DNA from: Arsukibacterium ikkense
GTDB lineage: Bacteria > Pseudomonadota > Gammaproteobacteria > Enterobacterales > Alteromonadaceae
Length of the DNA: 64,000 nucleotides
Assembly (NCBI RefSeq): GCF_000987775.1
Contig: NZ_LAHO01000016.1
Span: 1-64,000, forward strand
Direction of reading: 5' to 3'
In this document: one piece after another, positions 43,489 through 51,265 of the stretch
How the letters are laid out: every line of letters starts with the position of its first letter
How positions within the stretch are numbered: position 1 is the first letter of the stretch
Notes under the pieces: model-generated
Seen by the model: the letters and a program-made list of their open reading frames with translations, nothing else
Database searches by the model: none
What the model was told of the DNA's origin: nothing
Translations under genes and position numbers: made by a program

Positions 43489-43830
43489 CTAAACAGAAAA
43501 TGATGAGCCACAACCACAGGTGGTGGTCGCATTCGGGTTCTGGACAATAAAGCGACTGCCCTGCAAACCGTCAGTGTAATCTACCACGCCTCCCATCAGA
43601 TATTGCAGGCTCATCGGATCGACAACCATCGCCACCCCCTGCTTCTCCACCGTTAAATCACCGTCATTTACTTTTTCATCAAACGTAAAACCGTACTGAA
43701 AACCTGAACAGCCGCCACCGGTAATATAAACCCGAAGCTTCAGGTTCGGATTTTCTTCCTCGCTAACCAAGGCTGCGACCTTACGAGCGGCAGCGTCAGT
43801 AAATTCTATAGGGATTTGCATATCAGACAT
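43489..43830 (-). CDS. erpA: Iron-sulfur cluster insertion protein ErpA
   Basis: ErpA is an A-type carrier that delivers Fe-S clusters, including to the isoprenoid enzymes IspG and IspH. The 113-residue protein has the three cysteines of the family: [13 protein letters not shown] and [12 protein letters not shown]. It is monocistronic and convergent with the small membrane protein gene; the ClC gene is divergent from it after 178 bases. In E. coli erpA lies beside clcA and hemL as here. Confidence 0.97.
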   Translation of the reverse strand: MSDMQIPIEFTDAAARKVAALVSEEENPNLKLRVYITGGGCSGFQYGFTFDEKVNDGDLTVEKQGVAMVVDPMSLQYLMGGVVDYTDGLQGSRFIVQNPNATTTCGCGSSFSV

Positions 43831-44008
43831 GAGAGCTCCAACAGGGGTTACAACGGCACAAATTATCTAATACCTGAGTAATTTATTCAAGTATTTCCCC
43901 GATATAGGTTTAACACACTGCTAATTTTACCTTACAACAGCAATTAATATCTGCCAGCTCAGATGCTTATGTTAGACTTAGCCCATCGTTTAACTGATTA
44001 TTCTTCTT

Positions 44009-45712
44009 ATGCGGCGATGGCAAGAGTGGCTGCCCGGGTTGCAGCGCCGGTTAGCTCTACCACAAACCTCTTTACAGTTGTGCCTGTTGGGCATGCTTGG
44101 CGGCCTGATTGCGGCCTTACTGATCATTATTTTCCGACTGGCTATTGTGGCATTACAAAGCCTTTTTTTAAGCCAATCTGATGACTTTGCCAGTGCCGAT
44201 CCCGAAATCGTCTGGCTGTTGCCGCTGGCTGGCGCTGTTATTATTGGCGTTATTGCGTTTATCACCGGCTACCGGCACTATCGGCTCGGTATCCCTTTCG
44301 TTATTCACCGCATCAAAACCCGCTACGGCATTATGCCTTTTCGCAACACCTTAAATCAGTTTTTTGGCGGCATCGTTGCACTGGCCAGTGGCTTTTCGGT
44401 CGGGCGGGAAGGCCCCTCGGTTCACCTGGGGGCTTATGGGGCCAGTACCGTTGGCCGCTATTTACAGCTACCCTACAACAGCATTCGTATTTTAGCGGGC
44501 TGTGGCATTGCTGCCGGCATTTCCGCCTCTTTTAACACCCCGTTAGCGGCTGTTATTTTTGTGATGGAAGTGGTGTTACGCGAATACCGGATCCATGTAT
44601 TTATCCCGATCATGCTGGCGTCGGTAGTTGGCGCGCTGGCCACGCAACTGGTATTTGGTCATGACAGGGAACTGGCGTCACTGGATATTGTGGCGATCAG
44701 TATCTGGCATTTTCCTTACCTGATTATTTGCGGCATCATTTTTGGTGCGGTGGCATTTTTGTTTAATCAAAATCTGATGCGGCTGATACGCTGGTTTAAA
44801 GATTGGCCATTATTAGTCAGATTAGCGTTGGCCGGGGTGATTACCGCAGCAGTGGGTTACCTTATCCCACATGCCATGGGGGCTGAAACCGGGGCTATTT
44901 ATCATGCGGTTAATAATCCAACCGACTTGCAACTGTTACTGGTTATCTTTATCGGCAAGTTGGTATTAACCATTGTCGCCCTGGGCTTAGGTGTGCCCGG
45001 TGGCGTGATAGGCCCGGTATTTGGCATTGGTATTGTATTAGGTACAATATTGGCGATTGTGCCAGCTATCTTTATTGGCGACAGCAGCACCGCTGGCACT
45101 TACGCCGTACTGGGCATGGCTGGGCTAATGGCAGCAACCTTACATGCCCCCCTGGCAGCTTTACTGGCAGTCATCGAACTGGCATCGAACCAGCAAATTA
45201 TTCTGCCGGCGATGGTGGTCATTATTACGGCCTATGTTACGACCGTGCAGTTCTTTAACAACAAATCCATTTTTATGATGCAACTGGACTTTTTGCAAAT
45301 GCCTTACAAACTGGCGCCGGCTGACGATATTCTGCAAAAAGTCGGCGTACTGGCCTTACTCAATAAAGAATATGTGCTGCTCAGTAATGCCGATGAAAGC
45401 ACAGTGCGCCAGCAATTAGCGCTATTGCAGCCGCCAACCCAGTTGCTACTGAAACAAACACAGGGCGATACCACCGAATTTGTTGCCGCCAGCTATGATG
45501 TCAGCCTGTCGCTCAGCGGTGATAGTGCTATTCAGTACCAGAAAGTGGCGGGGCTGTCTCATCAGACAACGATGGCCGAAGTATTCTCTCTGCTGGAAGA
45601 TAATCGTGATGGTCTGGTGTATATTTATCAGGATACGCCGACTGAACCCATTGGCATTATTCGCTGGGACCAGGTTCGCAGCTTACTGACTAAACAGAAT
45701 AATCTACTATGA
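44009..45712 (+). CDS. ClC-family chloride channel/transporter
   Basis: The 567-residue protein has the ClC core (about residues 20-430) with the gate motif FSVGREGPSVHLGAYGA, whose glutamate marks proton-coupled transporters, and GVPGGVIGPVFGIG, a selectivity-filter region. The usual GSGIP is changed to RLGIP. A soluble C-terminal part (about 440-567) is CBS-like, with DESTVRQQLALL and GIIRWDQVRSLL. This C-terminal domain sets it apart from E. coli ClcA. Position next to erpA and hemL matches clcA. Its stop overlaps the hemJ start. Confidence 0.92.
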   Translation: MRRWQEWLPGLQRRLALPQTSLQLCLLGMLGGLIAALLIIIFRLAIVALQSLFLSQSDDFASADPEIVWLLPLAGAVIIGVIAFITGYRHYRLGIPFVIHRIKTRYGIMPFRNTLNQFFGGIVALASGFSVGREGPSVHLGAYGASTVGRYLQLPYNSIRILAGCGIAAGISASFNTPLAAVIFVMEVVLREYRIHVFIPIMLASVVGALATQLVFGHDRELASLDIVAISIWHFPYLIICGIIFGAVAFLFNQNLMRLIRWFKDWPLLVRLALAGVITAAVGYLIPHAMGAETGAIYHAVNNPTDLQLLLVIFIGKLVLTIVALGLGVPGGVIGPVFGIGIVLGTILAIVPAIFIGDSSTAGTYAVLGMAGLMAATLHAPLAALLAVIELASNQQIILPAMVVIITAYVTTVQFFNNKSIFMMQLDFLQMPYKLAPADDILQKVGVLALLNKEYVLLSNADESTVRQQLALLQPPTQLLLKQTQGDTTEFVAASYDVSLSLSGDSAIQYQKVAGLSHQTTMAEVFSLLEDNRDGLVYIYQDTPTEPIGIIRWDQVRSLLTKQNNLL

Positions 45713-46146
45713 GCCTGATCCTGTTATATAAAGCGTTGCACGTGTTTTTTATGGTTGCCTGGTTTGCCGGTATATTCTATCTGCCGCGGCTGTTTGTTTA
45801 TCATGCCGAAACCCGCAGTGACGACTGCAATCAAACCTTTAAAGTGATGGAACGACGCTTGTTGTTTTTCGTCACGCCATTCGCCGTCCTAACCCTGGTG
45901 TTCGGTCTGTTGTTAATTGCTGCCTACGGTAAAGCCTGGTTTGTTGCCAGTGGCTGGCTGCATCTTAAGTTGGTGCTGGTGCTACTGCTGTATGGCTACC
46001 ATGGCTGGTGCTTTAAATTGCTGGCCGATTTTAAGCACGACCGCAACCGGCACAGTCCGCGTTTCTACCGGGTTTTTAATGAGCTACCTGTACTACTGCT
46101 GCTCGCTATTATTTTACTGGCCACTTTAAAACCACTGATCCGCTGA
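45709..46146 (+). CDS. hemJ: HemJ-family protoporphyrinogen IX oxidase
   Basis: HemJ oxidises protoporphyrinogen IX to protoporphyrin IX in haem synthesis in bacteria lacking HemG or HemY. The 145-residue membrane protein has four helices, with KALHVFFMVAWFAGIFYLPR near the N-terminus and LHLKLVLVLLLYGYHGWC in the third, typical of the family. It overlaps the ClC stop by 4 bases (ATGA). hemL, another haem gene, is 1.3 kb downstream. Confidence 0.9.
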   Translation: MSLILLYKALHVFFMVAWFAGIFYLPRLFVYHAETRSDDCNQTFKVMERRLLFFVTPFAVLTLVFGLLLIAAYGKAWFVASGWLHLKLVLVLLLYGYHGWCFKLLADFKHDRNRHSPRFYRVFNELPVLLLLAIILLATLKPLIR

Positions 46147-46171
46147 ACTCGCTTTTGCCAGCCGGTTTTGC

Positions 46172-46302
46172 GTATATACCCGTCGTCTTTCAAACTGCAC
46201 GGGTGTTGGCTGCACCCATTCACTCCAATCACTTAGTACAGCTAAGCTCATGGAGATTCACGGTCTTGCCGCCTACGTGCATTTCGAAATCCATAAGGTA
46301 TA
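46172..46302. repeat. ERIC-type intergenic repeat (IRU)
   Basis: A 131-base palindromic element between hemJ and pyrB starts GTATATACCCGTC and ends in GGTATA. Its interior carries the ERIC landmarks in order: TTTCAAACTGCA, GTTGGCTGCACC, TCACTCCAATCACTTAG, CTAAGCTCATGGAGATTCAC, CTTGCCGCC and TTTCGAAAT. The central dyad matches the conserved ERIC core. I compared it with the enterobacterial consensus from memory. ERIC elements are best known from Enterobacterales and Vibrio. The right end includes a TATAAT. Confidence 0.85.
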
Positions 46303-46332
46303 ATAGTGGCCACTTTGCGCCGGGTTCGGCGC
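46299..46332 (+). promoter_or_regulatory. TATAAT at the ERIC terminus and leader hairpin upstream of pyrB
   Basis: TATAAT (46299-46304) straddles the right end of the ERIC element; no good -35 is present at 16-18 bases. Fifty-nine bases separate it from the pyrB ATG. The leader has a perfect hairpin GCGCCG/CGGCGC (46317-46332) with a GGTT loop and no T-run. Confidence 0.45.
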
Positions 46333-46362
46333 CTAACGGCAAGTGTTTAGTGAGTATTGACT

Positions 46363-47367
46363 ATGAGCTTCAAGGGTCAGCATATCCTGTCTGTCAAACA
46401 GTTCGATCGTGACAGCATCACTCAGATTTTTGATATAGCCCGCCAGATGGCACCCTATGCCAGCCGTAAAAAGCGCACCCGGGTGCTTGATGGCGCCATC
46501 TTAGGCAACCTGTTTTTCGAGCCCAGCACCCGTACCCGGGTCAGTTTTGGTTGTGCCTTCAATCTGCTTGGTGGCGAAGTGCGGGAAACTACCGGCATGG
46601 AATCTTCAGCCTTATCTAAAGGTGAGTCATTATTTGATACCGCCCGGGTGATCAGCAGCTACAGCGATGTAATAGCCATGCGCCACCCGCAGGCCGGCTC
46701 AGTAGCGGAATTTGCTGAAGGTAGCCGGGTGCCGGTACTGAATGGCGGTGACGGTGCCAATGAGCACCCCACCCAGGCGCTGCTTGACCTGTTTACTATT
46801 GAACGCGAACTGGCCGCTTCGGGCCAGCAAATCGATGGCATGCACATTGCCATGGTAGGTGACTTAAAGTTTGGCCGCACCGTGCACTCCTTGTCTAAGT
46901 TACTCTGTTTGTATCGCAACGTTAAACTCACCCTGGTATCGCCGGCTGAACTGGCGATGCCAGATGATATCATCAGCGGCCTGACCAATGCCGGCCATCA
47001 ACTGGTAATTAGTGATAAACTGGCAGGCCATTTAAATGCGGATATTGTCTATCAAACCCGCATTCAGGAAGAGCGCTTCCCATCAAAAGCCGACGCTGAC
47101 CAGTATCGTGGCAAGTTTCGGTTAAATCAGGAAATTTATACCCGCTACTGTAAATCGAATACGGTGATTATGCATCCATTGCCACGCGATTCCCGTATCG
47201 AAGCCAATGAATTAGACAACGATTTAAACCTTAATCCCAACCTTGCTATTTTCCGCCAGGCCGATAATGGCATTTTGGTACGAATGGCCTTGTTTGCACT
47301 GACCCTGGGAGTAGAAAACATCGTTAAAGATTACGAATGTGCTGTGCCCTGGTACACCAATAAGTAA
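46363..47367 (+). CDS. pyrB: Aspartate carbamoyltransferase (PyrB)
   Basis: PyrB joins carbamoyl phosphate and aspartate in the second step of pyrimidine synthesis. The 334-residue protein has FFEPSTRTRVSFG for carbamoyl phosphate, SKGESLFDTARVIS, GDGANEHPTQALLDL, and MHPLPRDSRI near the C-terminus. It is longer than E. coli PyrB (311), and no pyrI regulatory gene is adjacent. A TTG two codons upstream is in frame but ATG 46363 starts the usual N-terminus. Confidence 0.96.
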   Translation: MSFKGQHILSVKQFDRDSITQIFDIARQMAPYASRKKRTRVLDGAILGNLFFEPSTRTRVSFGCAFNLLGGEVRETTGMESSALSKGESLFDTARVISSYSDVIAMRHPQAGSVAEFAEGSRVPVLNGGDGANEHPTQALLDLFTIERELAASGQQIDGMHIAMVGDLKFGRTVHSLSKLLCLYRNVKLTLVSPAELAMPDDIISGLTNAGHQLVISDKLAGHLNADIVYQTRIQEERFPSKADADQYRGKFRLNQEIYTRYCKSNTVIMHPLPRDSRIEANELDNDLNLNPNLAIFRQADNGILVRMALFALTLGVENIVKDYECAVPWYTNK

Positions 47368-47428
47368 CGTCGCCTGTATAAAACACGGCCATCACTACAG
47401 CAACACCTAACTGCTAACGGAATTTATT

Positions 47429-48709
47429 ATGTCTTTATCTGAAACCCTGTTTCAACGTGCCCAACTTACTATCCCGGGAGGGGTTAACTCACCGGTACGC
47501 GCTTTTAAAAGTGTTGGCGGCAGCCCGGTATTTATTGAGCGCGCCGACGGCGCTTACTTGTATGATGTCGATGGCAAGCGCTATATCGACTACATTGGCT
47601 CCTGGGGGCCAATGTTACTGGGACATAATCATCCGGCTATTCGCGATGCAGTTATCAAGGCTGCCGCCAACGGTTTAAGTTTTGGCGCACCTTGCCCGGC
47701 CGAAATCGATATGGCTGAAAAAGTCGCCCAACTGGTGCCATCAATGGAAATGGTGCGGATGGTCAGCTCAGGTACTGAAGCAACGATGAGCGCTATTCGC
47801 CTGGCCCGTGGCTATACCGGCCGCGATACCATTTTAAAATTTGAAGGCTGTTACCACGGCCATGCAGACTCATTACTGGTTAAGGCTGGCTCTGGAGCCC
47901 TGACGCTGGGGGTACCGAACTCACCCGGTGTACCGGCAGACTTTGCTAAATACACCCTGACCTGTGAATTCAATAACCTGGCCCAGGTAGAACAAATTTT
48001 TGCCGAAAAAGGCGCTGATATTGCCTGTATTATTGTCGAGCCGGTAGCCGGCAATATGAACTGCATCCCGCCAGAGCCTGGCTTTCTGGAAGGATTACGC
48101 CGGATTTGTGATCAATACCACAGCGTATTGATCTTTGATGAAGTAATGACCGGCTTCCGGGTCGCCTTAGGTGGCGCCCAGGCGGTATATCAGGTTACCC
48201 CTGATCTAACTACCCTGGGTAAAATTATTGGCGGCGGCATGCCCGTCGGCGCCTTTGGCGGTAAGCGGGCGATAATGGAGCAGATTGCACCGCTGGGGCC
48301 GGTATACCAGGCAGGCACGCTGTCGGGCAATCCTATTGCCATGGCCGCTGGCCTGGCGGCATTAACCGAAATCAGCAAGCCCGGCGTATATGAAAAGCTT
48401 ACTGCAAAAACCAGTCAGCTGATCACCGGCCTTGGCAACGCTGCACAGCAACACGGCGTGCCAATGACCTTTAATCAGGTTGGCGGCATGTTTGGGTTTT
48501 TCTTTAGCAGCGAAACCCGGGTAAGCAATTATCAGCACGCTACCCAATGTGATGGCGACGCGTTTAAACGCTTTTTTCATTTAATGCTGCAGCAGGGTAT
48601 TTATCTGGCGCCCTCAGCGTTTGAAGCAGGTTTTCTGTCACTGGCCCACAGCGATGACGATCTGGCCGCAACGGTCGATGCCGCGGCTAAAAGCTTCGCG
48701 GCACTTTAG
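47429..48709 (+). CDS. hemL: Glutamate-1-semialdehyde 2,1-aminomutase (HemL)
   Basis: HemL converts glutamate-1-semialdehyde to 5-aminolevulinate, the haem precursor. The 426-residue PLP enzyme begins with [20 protein letters not shown] and has [18 protein letters not shown]. The PLP lysine is in [18 protein letters not shown], after [18 protein letters not shown]. It is convergent with the regulator gene to its right, 11 bases from stop to stop. Confidence 0.98.
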   Translation: MSLSETLFQRAQLTIPGGVNSPVRAFKSVGGSPVFIERADGAYLYDVDGKRYIDYIGSWGPMLLGHNHPAIRDAVIKAAANGLSFGAPCPAEIDMAEKVAQLVPSMEMVRMVSSGTEATMSAIRLARGYTGRDTILKFEGCYHGHADSLLVKAGSGALTLGVPNSPGVPADFAKYTLTCEFNNLAQVEQIFAEKGADIACIIVEPVAGNMNCIPPEPGFLEGLRRICDQYHSVLIFDEVMTGFRVALGGAQAVYQVTPDLTTLGKIIGGGMPVGAFGGKRAIMEQIAPLGPVYQAGTLSGNPIAMAAGLAALTEISKPGVYEKLTAKTSQLITGLGNAAQQHGVPMTFNQVGGMFGFFFSSETRVSNYQHATQCDGDAFKRFFHLMLQQGIYLAPSAFEAGFLSLAHSDDDLAATVDAAAKSFAAL

Positions 48710-48720
48710 CACCTGCCCAG

Positions 48721-50799
48721 CTAACCGCGGTTTTGAAGCCAGACAATGTCGGTATCATAATGGCGCGGTTGTACTGAATAAAAGCTGCCGGCACTACTGC
48801 TGTGAATTTCCAGCGGCAGTGTCGCCGTGGGCCACGGATAACTGCTAATTTCAGCCGTGTGCCAGTCGTAACTCTGCAGTTGTCGCTGCGCTATGTTTAG
48901 CCATTGTAATTGTTGGTTATTGCTGGTCCATTGCTCAGGTAGTATATGGTGCCAATTTAAACTGACCGGCAACGGCCTTAATTGGGTTGGTTGGTCTGGC
49001 GACCAAAACGACAGCACCGAGTCATTGTAAAATTGCAGCACTAAGCCGCCAGGCGCGCATTTTACATTCACTACTCCTGACAGTAATACTGCCGGTTGCT
49101 GTTGCTGATAATGCATCAGCTGCCAGCCGTCGTCATCCTGTACTGTCCAGTACAAATGATTATCACAGCTTTGATACCGTCCTGACACCCGTTGCTCAAC
49201 AATTGGCGCTAAACTGCCATCGCTTAAACTCACTTGAAACAGCTTATTATCCACTACAGCTAACAGTGTTTGCTGATGCCAGAGTAATTGCTGAATATAC
49301 TGGCCGCTGTCTAAGCGTGACAGCTGACGACTATCACCGTCTTGCGTCAGCCAAATCTGATTATCACCGGCCCGCTCTGACACAAAGGCCAGCTGCGTCT
49401 CATTCGCTGCAAACAAGCGCTCGTTACGGTTACTGGGTTGCACACTACTTTGTTTATCGAGCTGAGTACCAGAACGCACCCACTGCACAATATCGCTGGT
49501 GTAATCCAGATACTGGGTACTGAGTATTCGCTGTTGGTAACGCTGTGGCTGAGTCAGCCCCCAGGTCATGGGGCCAAGGCTCAGCAGCTTGCGGCTTTTC
49601 AGGTTAAGCAGCTGCAGTGGCTTATTAAGTAGCGTTAACAAAGCGTGTTGGCTATCCCAGCTGCTACTGGCGACAATTTTTTGGTCAAAATCGGCAATAT
49701 TTGTCAGCTGTTGCTTCGCCAGATCGACTCGCAATAGCCGGCTACGATAGAAATCGTATTGAGCAATCAGATATAACGCTCCTGCTACCACTACCAGCTG
49801 GTCAACACTGCGCCATGTTGCCGGTAACTGCAGTACCCGCGTGACAGTACCATCTGCGCCGCGCTGCCATAACTCATAGCGCTGTGACGCACTAGCATAG
49901 TCAAGCCAATACCATTGCTCAGCTAGCAGCGCCAGCCCTTGCGGAATCACCTGCTGACAAGGTAGTACTTTACGGGCAGTTTGAAAGTCAGGCAGTACCT
50001 GTTGTTGATAAAAATAGCATTGTTGTTGTTCATCCAGCGCCCGAAACAGCAGTTGACTGTCGGTTAGCCACTGCGGTTGGCTGATTTGCTGATAATACCC
50101 GCTACTGTAGCTGACTTGCAGGCTGGTTAAATCCTGCCGGGCCAGTTGCTGTGGCGCTGCTTCTGTGGTTCGGTAAACATAAAAAGCGTGCTGTTGCGCC
50201 GCTGACAATGTCGGCCAGAACTCCTGCCCGGTAATAGCGCTTAACGGCTTTACGGTATCCGGCAGCTGGGTAAATGGCACTACCGTCACGCTCGCCAGCA
50301 GGTAGGCTAAGCCCGCCCCACCCAGCAGCAAAGCGGCGCCGACACTACTGATAAAGCGCCAGGGTAAGCTGTTAGGCACAGCAGCATGTTGCCTTGATAC
50401 CTGAGCAATCGCAGCAGGCAGCGGGCTGGCTGTTGCCGGCGCAAACTGGCTGCTGGTTAGCGGCTCAATCTGACAAAGCCAGCGATAGCCTTTTTTTGAA
50501 ATGGTCGCGATATAAAGTGGCGCTTTAACGTTATCGCCCAGCACTTTGCGTAAGGCACCAACTGCGCGCATCACCGCGGCATCAGTGCCCTCGGAAGGAG
50601 GCCAGACATCGTCAATCAGGGTATCTTTAGTGATCACCAGATTAGGATGCAGCAAAAAGTAATTCAGCAGGCTGTGCAGCCTTGGTTCCAATACTACTGG
50701 CGTGGTATTGGTCATTTCTGGTGCCACCGGCAGTAAATGGCCATAAGCCGCCTGATAATACCAGTCGCCTATTTTTACCAAGGGTTCTAAATTCGACAT
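48721..50799 (-). CDS. CadC-like membrane-bound regulator with periplasmic propeller (downstream copy)
   Basis: The 692-residue protein has an OmpR-type winged-helix domain (about 30-110: VVLEPRLHSLLNYFLLHP, DDVWPPSEGTDAAVMRAVGALRKVLGD, and ISKKGYRWLC). A linker and one transmembrane helix at about 150-172 follow, and then about 500 residues of periplasmic repeats rich in W, Q and Y, likely a beta-propeller. This is the ToxR/CadC plan: DNA binding in the cytoplasm, sensing outside. It has the same layout as the 51266-53428 protein but low sequence similarity outside the winged helix. Ligand and targets are unknown. Confidence 0.88.
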   Translation of the reverse strand: MSNLEPLVKIGDWYYQAAYGHLLPVAPEMTNTTPVVLEPRLHSLLNYFLLHPNLVITKDTLIDDVWPPSEGTDAAVMRAVGALRKVLGDNVKAPLYIATISKKGYRWLCQIEPLTSSQFAPATASPLPAAIAQVSRQHAAVPNSLPWRFISSVGAALLLGGAGLAYLLASVTVVPFTQLPDTVKPLSAITGQEFWPTLSAAQQHAFYVYRTTEAAPQQLARQDLTSLQVSYSSGYYQQISQPQWLTDSQLLFRALDEQQQCYFYQQQVLPDFQTARKVLPCQQVIPQGLALLAEQWYWLDYASASQRYELWQRGADGTVTRVLQLPATWRSVDQLVVVAGALYLIAQYDFYRSRLLRVDLAKQQLTNIADFDQKIVASSSWDSQHALLTLLNKPLQLLNLKSRKLLSLGPMTWGLTQPQRYQQRILSTQYLDYTSDIVQWVRSGTQLDKQSSVQPSNRNERLFAANETQLAFVSERAGDNQIWLTQDGDSRQLSRLDSGQYIQQLLWHQQTLLAVVDNKLFQVSLSDGSLAPIVEQRVSGRYQSCDNHLYWTVQDDDGWQLMHYQQQQPAVLLSGVVNVKCAPGGLVLQFYNDSVLSFWSPDQPTQLRPLPVSLNWHHILPEQWTSNNQQLQWLNIAQRQLQSYDWHTAEISSYPWPTATLPLEIHSSSAGSFYSVQPRHYDTDIVWLQNRG

Positions 50800-50891
50800 T
50801 AAGGTCCGCCTGACTAAAGTGTCAGGGCGGATTATACCTTAATAAACTAAAAAGTAGAGTGTATCTGCTTTTGAAACAGCATTAATCTGCC

Positions 50892-51140
50892 TCAGGCCAG
50901 CTGCGTTTCATCTTTTTTATCTTTAGTGGTATCTGTATCGCCCGTTGGCTTAGGAGCAGAACTATCTGATGGCACCGGTTTCTGTTGATCCGGGTCGCGG
51001 CAGGTTGGCCACCACTGACAAGCATATAAATCATCTAGTATCAGTTGCTCACTACCAAAAGTATGGTTATTCACGTTACTGGCAGCTAGGGCTAAGGTCA
51101 AGCCGGAAGTAATAACCAGTGCTTTAAATACTTTAATCAT
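50892..51140 (-). CDS. Small secreted peptide with CX5C between two regulators
   Basis: I do not recognise this 82-residue protein. It has a signal peptide (about 1-20, VFKALVITSGLTLALAAS), then a short mature part containing CQWWPTC (about residues 41-47, a Cys-x5-Cys loop with two tryptophans). A hydrophilic Pro/Asp/Lys/Thr-rich tail ends it. It lies codirectionally between two CadC-like regulators, 92 bases upstream of one and 125 bases downstream of the other. A sensed or processed envelope peptide is a fair hypothesis, but no function is shown. Confidence 0.7.
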   Translation of the reverse strand: MIKVFKALVITSGLTLALAASNVNNHTFGSEQLILDDLYACQWWPTCRDPDQQKPVPSDSSAPKPTGDTDTTKDKKDETQLA

Positions 51141-51265
51141 GATTCGATCTCCGAGTTATATCACTTTTTAGGGGTCGCAAGCTTGTGCTTAACAACTAAA
51201 ACCCTACTCCTGAACCCGTGATTAAACTCGATGATTTTTCAATAAAAACCTTATAAAAAGTCGTT

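Noticed and set aside
48987..49523. A 178-codon plus-strand frame opposite the downstream CadC-like regulator
   Set aside because: It lies inside a large gene with a clear domain order and lacks motifs of its own.
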